A stretch of DNA of 25,439 bases, taken from Rhodothermota bacterium (lineage in GTDB: Bacteria > Hydrogenedentota > Hydrogenedentia > Hydrogenedentales > GCA-2746185). The notes under the pieces were generated by a model, which saw only the letters and a program-made list of their open reading frames with translations, had not been told where the DNA came from and searched no databases. Made by a program: the position numbers and the translations under genes. The stretch lies in the NCBI GenBank assembly GCA_009885415.1, contig VFKU01000787.1, forward strand, positions 1 to 25,439. The letters run 5' to 3'. Shown here piece after piece: positions 23,733 through 25,439 of this stretch (its first letter is position 1; every line of letters begins with the position of its first letter).

Positions 23733-23812
23733 TCAACACAGAGTCACAGAGAACACGAAGAAGTTCAAATGATTGTCTGGGCTTCTCCGTGTTCTCTGTG
23801 ACTCTGTGTTGA
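23733..23812. repeat. 31-bp inverted repeat (CACAGAGTCACAGAG type)
   Basis: Arms at 23733-23763 and 23782-23812 are reverse complements except for one position, with an 18-nt spacer. The arms consist of the CACAGAGTCACAGAGAACACG type sequence, which from memory is a common intergenic repeat in environmental bacteria. The right arm ends 5 bp before the stop codon of the epimerase gene, so on the minus strand the element forms a long hairpin directly after that gene and could stop transcription or protect the mRNA end. Confidence 0.85.
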
Positions 23813-23817
23813 TCTCT

Positions 23818-24663
23818 TCACGCCTTTGCCCACGCTCCCCGCACGAACCTCGCGCCTTCTTTGGCGATGTGCTCCTCGCTCGGGGCCATCTTGCGCCAGA
23901 TGCAGGTCGCCCCGGCGAGCTCCGGCAGCCACTCGCCGAAGGCCTCAATCGTCAGCCAGCCGTCGTAGCCGATGCTCTTCAGCGCGCGCAGCGTCGTCGC
24001 ATAGTCGACATGGTCCTCGCCCGGCGTCGCGCGGTCGTTCGCCGAAATGTGCACGTGGTTGATCCGCTTGCCGCCCGCGCGCACCGCCGCCTCGATGCCC
24101 TTCTCCTCGATGTTCGCATGGAAGGTATCGTACATGTGGCCCACCCACGGGCTGTTCACTGCGTCCGAGACCGCCTTCGCGTCCGCCTGCGAATTGAGCA
24201 CGTAGGTCTCGAAGCGGTTCAGCGGCTCGACCGAAATCTTTACCTTCGCCGCTTCTGCGTGCGGCGCGAGCGAGATCAGGCTCTCGACCAGCCGCTTGCG
24301 TTCCTCCGCCGTCGGCCCGCGCCCGGCAAGTTGACCAACCGGATGGTAAATCGGCCCGGCAAGCGTCTCCGCGCCGAGCGTCACGCAGGAATCGATCGAC
24401 GCGCGCAGGTGATCCAGCGCGCGCTGCCGCGTGCCCGCGTCCTCCGCCACCAGCGAGGTCTCTGCCGGCAACACGCTGACCACCGTCGAGCCCATGCTGA
24501 GGTCTTTCATCTTCTGCCGCAGCGTCCCCCACGGCGATCCCTTCGCGTCGAACATAGGAAACTCGACCCCGTCGAAGCCCCAGCCCTTGATTTTCTCGAG
24601 CAGCGGGATGTGCTGCTCCGTCGCCGAGGCTGTCCAGAGGAGTAGATTCATTCCAAGCTTCAT
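23818..24663 (-). CDS. sugar epimerase/isomerase, xylose isomerase-like TIM barrel
   Basis: A complete 281-residue protein of the AP-endonuclease-2/xylose-isomerase-like family, closest in motif to D-tagatose/D-psicose 3-epimerases. The likely metal ligands are E146 (VEPLNRFE), D179 (MYDTFHAN), H205 (NHVHISAND) and E240 (LTIEAFG), the standard E-D-H-E set. Such enzymes move a hydroxyl or carbonyl on ketoses or inositol-type sugars using Mn2+ or a similar ion. AAAGGA lies 9 nt before the ATG. The gene is divergent from a ThuA-domain protein, a neighbour often seen with epimerases and sugar oxidoreductases in Planctomycetes-like genomes. The exact sugar is not predictable. Confidence 0.92.
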   Translation of the reverse strand: MKLGMNLLLWTASATEQHIPLLEKIKGWGFDGVEFPMFDAKGSPWGTLRQKMKDLSMGSTVVSVLPAETSLVAEDAGTRQRALDHLRASIDSCVTLGAETLAGPIYHPVGQLAGRGPTAEERKRLVESLISLAPHAEAAKVKISVEPLNRFETYVLNSQADAKAVSDAVNSPWVGHMYDTFHANIEEKGIEAAVRAGGKRINHVHISANDRATPGEDHVDYATTLRALKSIGYDGWLTIEAFGEWLPELAGATCIWRKMAPSEEHIAKEGARFVRGAWAKA

Positions 24664-24693
24664 GGGCGCAATCCTTTCGTGAGGTATCCGAAG

Positions 24694-24721
24694 AGAATAC
24701 CGACTTTTCGCCCCACATCAA
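24694..24721 (-). promoter_or_regulatory. candidate sigma-70-type promoter of the epimerase gene
   Basis: On the minus strand TTGATG (24721-24716), a 16-bp spacer and TATTCT (24699-24694) resemble -35 and -10 boxes. A start about 24 nt upstream of the ATG at 24663 would follow. On the plus strand TGC-TACGAT (24737-24745) could be an extended -10 for the divergent ThuA gene, but no -35 is visible for it. Confidence 0.35.
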
Positions 24722-24784
24722 AGCCGCCCTTTCCTGTGCTACGATGAAAACCACAATCGAAAGCCGCACAAAAGGATTACCGCC

Positions 24785-25439
24785 ATGACCCGCGTCCTTC
24801 CGCTCGTTCTGCTCGTTGCTGTACTTCTCAATCTGCCCGCCATCGCCGAGGATGCTCCGCCCTGGGTCACTTACGAAGGCGGCAAAGGCCCCGGCAAGGG
24901 CAAACACATCGTCATCGTCTCCGGGGACGACGAGTACCGCTCCGAGGAGTCGATGCCGCAGCTCGGGAAAATCCTCGCCGAGCGCCACGGCTTCACGGTT
25001 ACGGTCCTCTTCGCGATCAACAAGACGACCGGCGCGATCGATCCCGCCGCGCAGGACAATATCCCCGGCTTGCAGGTGCTCGACACCGCCGACCTCATGG
25101 TGCTCTTCCTGCGCTTCCGTCAATTGCCCGACGACCAGATGAAGCACATCATGGACTACACCAACTCCGGTAAACCGATCGTCGCGCTGCGCACCTCGAC
25201 GCATCCCTTTATGTACAAGGACGCCGCGAGTCCCTATGCGAAATGGAGTTGGACGAGCAAAGACCCTCAGGGCGGCTACGGCCGCGAAGTGCTCGGCGAG
25301 ACCTGGATCAACCACTACGGCCAGCACGAGAAGCAAAGCACGCGCGGCATCGCGGCGCCCGGCCGCGAAGGCGATCCCATTCTGCGCGGCTGCGAGAACG
25401 TCTGGGGCGCGTCCGACGTCTACGAAGTGACCACGCTCA
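24785..25439 (+). CDS. secreted ThuA-domain protein, N-terminal part
   Basis: Open from the ATG at 24785 to the end of the window (218 codons, no stop). AAAGGA is 8 nt before the ATG. A signal peptide (MTRVLPLVLLVAVLLNLPAIAED) precedes a ThuA-like fold: KHIVIVSGDDEYRSEESMPQLG (strand 1 and turn), a FTVTVLF strand, LDTADLMVLFLRFRQLP, SGKPIVALRTSTHPF and GREVLGETWINHYGQH. ThuA domains have a glutamine-amidotransferase-like fold and are linked to trehalose or other sugar use, but their reaction is not well defined. Secreted ThuA proteins are abundant in Planctomycetes-like genomes. The divergent sugar epimerase supports a carbohydrate role. Confidence 0.9.
   Translation, partial: MTRVLPLVLLVAVLLNLPAIAEDAPPWVTYEGGKGPGKGKHIVIVSGDDEYRSEESMPQLGKILAERHGFTVTVLFAINKTTGAIDPAAQDNIPGLQVLDTADLMVLFLRFRQLPDDQMKHIMDYTNSGKPIVALRTSTHPFMYKDAASPYAKWSWTSKDPQGGYGREVLGETWINHYGQHEKQSTRGIAAPGREGDPILRGCENVWGASDVYEVTTL

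Noticed and set aside
1..25439. CRISPR array, tRNA, rRNA or riboswitch
   Set aside because: No regularly spaced repeats, no cloverleaf and no conserved RNA motif were seen in the short intergenic spaces.

Overview
The window is GC-rich bacterial chromosome with one clearly AT-richer island at its left end. Several traits point to a Planctomycetes-like or Hydrogenedentota-like bacterium: a Tat signal opening a protein at the left edge, a secreted ThuA-domain protein, a xylose-isomerase-like epimerase, a giant secreted protein ending in a CFI-box C-terminal signal, and palindromic intergenic repeats of at least four unrelated types. This placement is an inference; no rRNA or other marker gene is present.

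Layout. (1) 1-53: start of a Tat-exported protein (-). (2) 196-2783: a two-gene restriction-modification island (-) with a Vsr-like nuclease fused to a cytosine-C5 methyltransferase, followed with a 4-bp overlap by a DUF4928-type protein that is the likely restriction enzyme. (3) 2881-5596: an acyl-CoA dehydrogenase (-) diverging from NADP-type glutamate dehydrogenase (+), with a 23-bp perfect inverted repeat between them. (4) 5632-9105: a DUF4203-like membrane protein (-), then a single-chain CtaA-CtaB fusion (heme A synthase plus heme O synthase) and a Sco copper chaperone (+), which together support assembly of a heme-copper oxidase. (5) 9262-14383: an RND efflux adaptor and pump, then a TetR-family regulator with a candidate operator. 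(6) 14456-14929: a GNAT acetyltransferase. (7) 15095-18625: a 1176-residue secreted protein with four DUF5011-like Ig repeats and a CFI-box C-terminus, closed by a textbook terminator. (8) 18796-20649: Rieske protein and a cytochrome b/c fusion (-), a two-gene bc-type complex. (9) 20893-21318: a small lipoprotein (-). (10) 21481-23634: a penicillin-acylase-family gene (-) interrupted by one in-frame TAG. (11) 23667-23812: two different dispersed-repeat elements side by side. (12) 23818-24663: a sugar epimerase (-), divergent from a ThuA-domain secreted protein (+) that runs off the window.

How the genes fit together: regions 4 and 8 supply parts of an aerobic respiratory chain (heme A synthesis, CuA loading, quinol:cytochrome c reductase), but no oxidase subunits are in the window. 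The most unusual items are the Vsr-methyltransferase fusion whose nuclease domain has lost every zinc ligand known from E. coli Vsr, the CtaA-CtaB fusion, the RND pump with a changed proton-relay set, and the acylase gene broken only by one amber codon.
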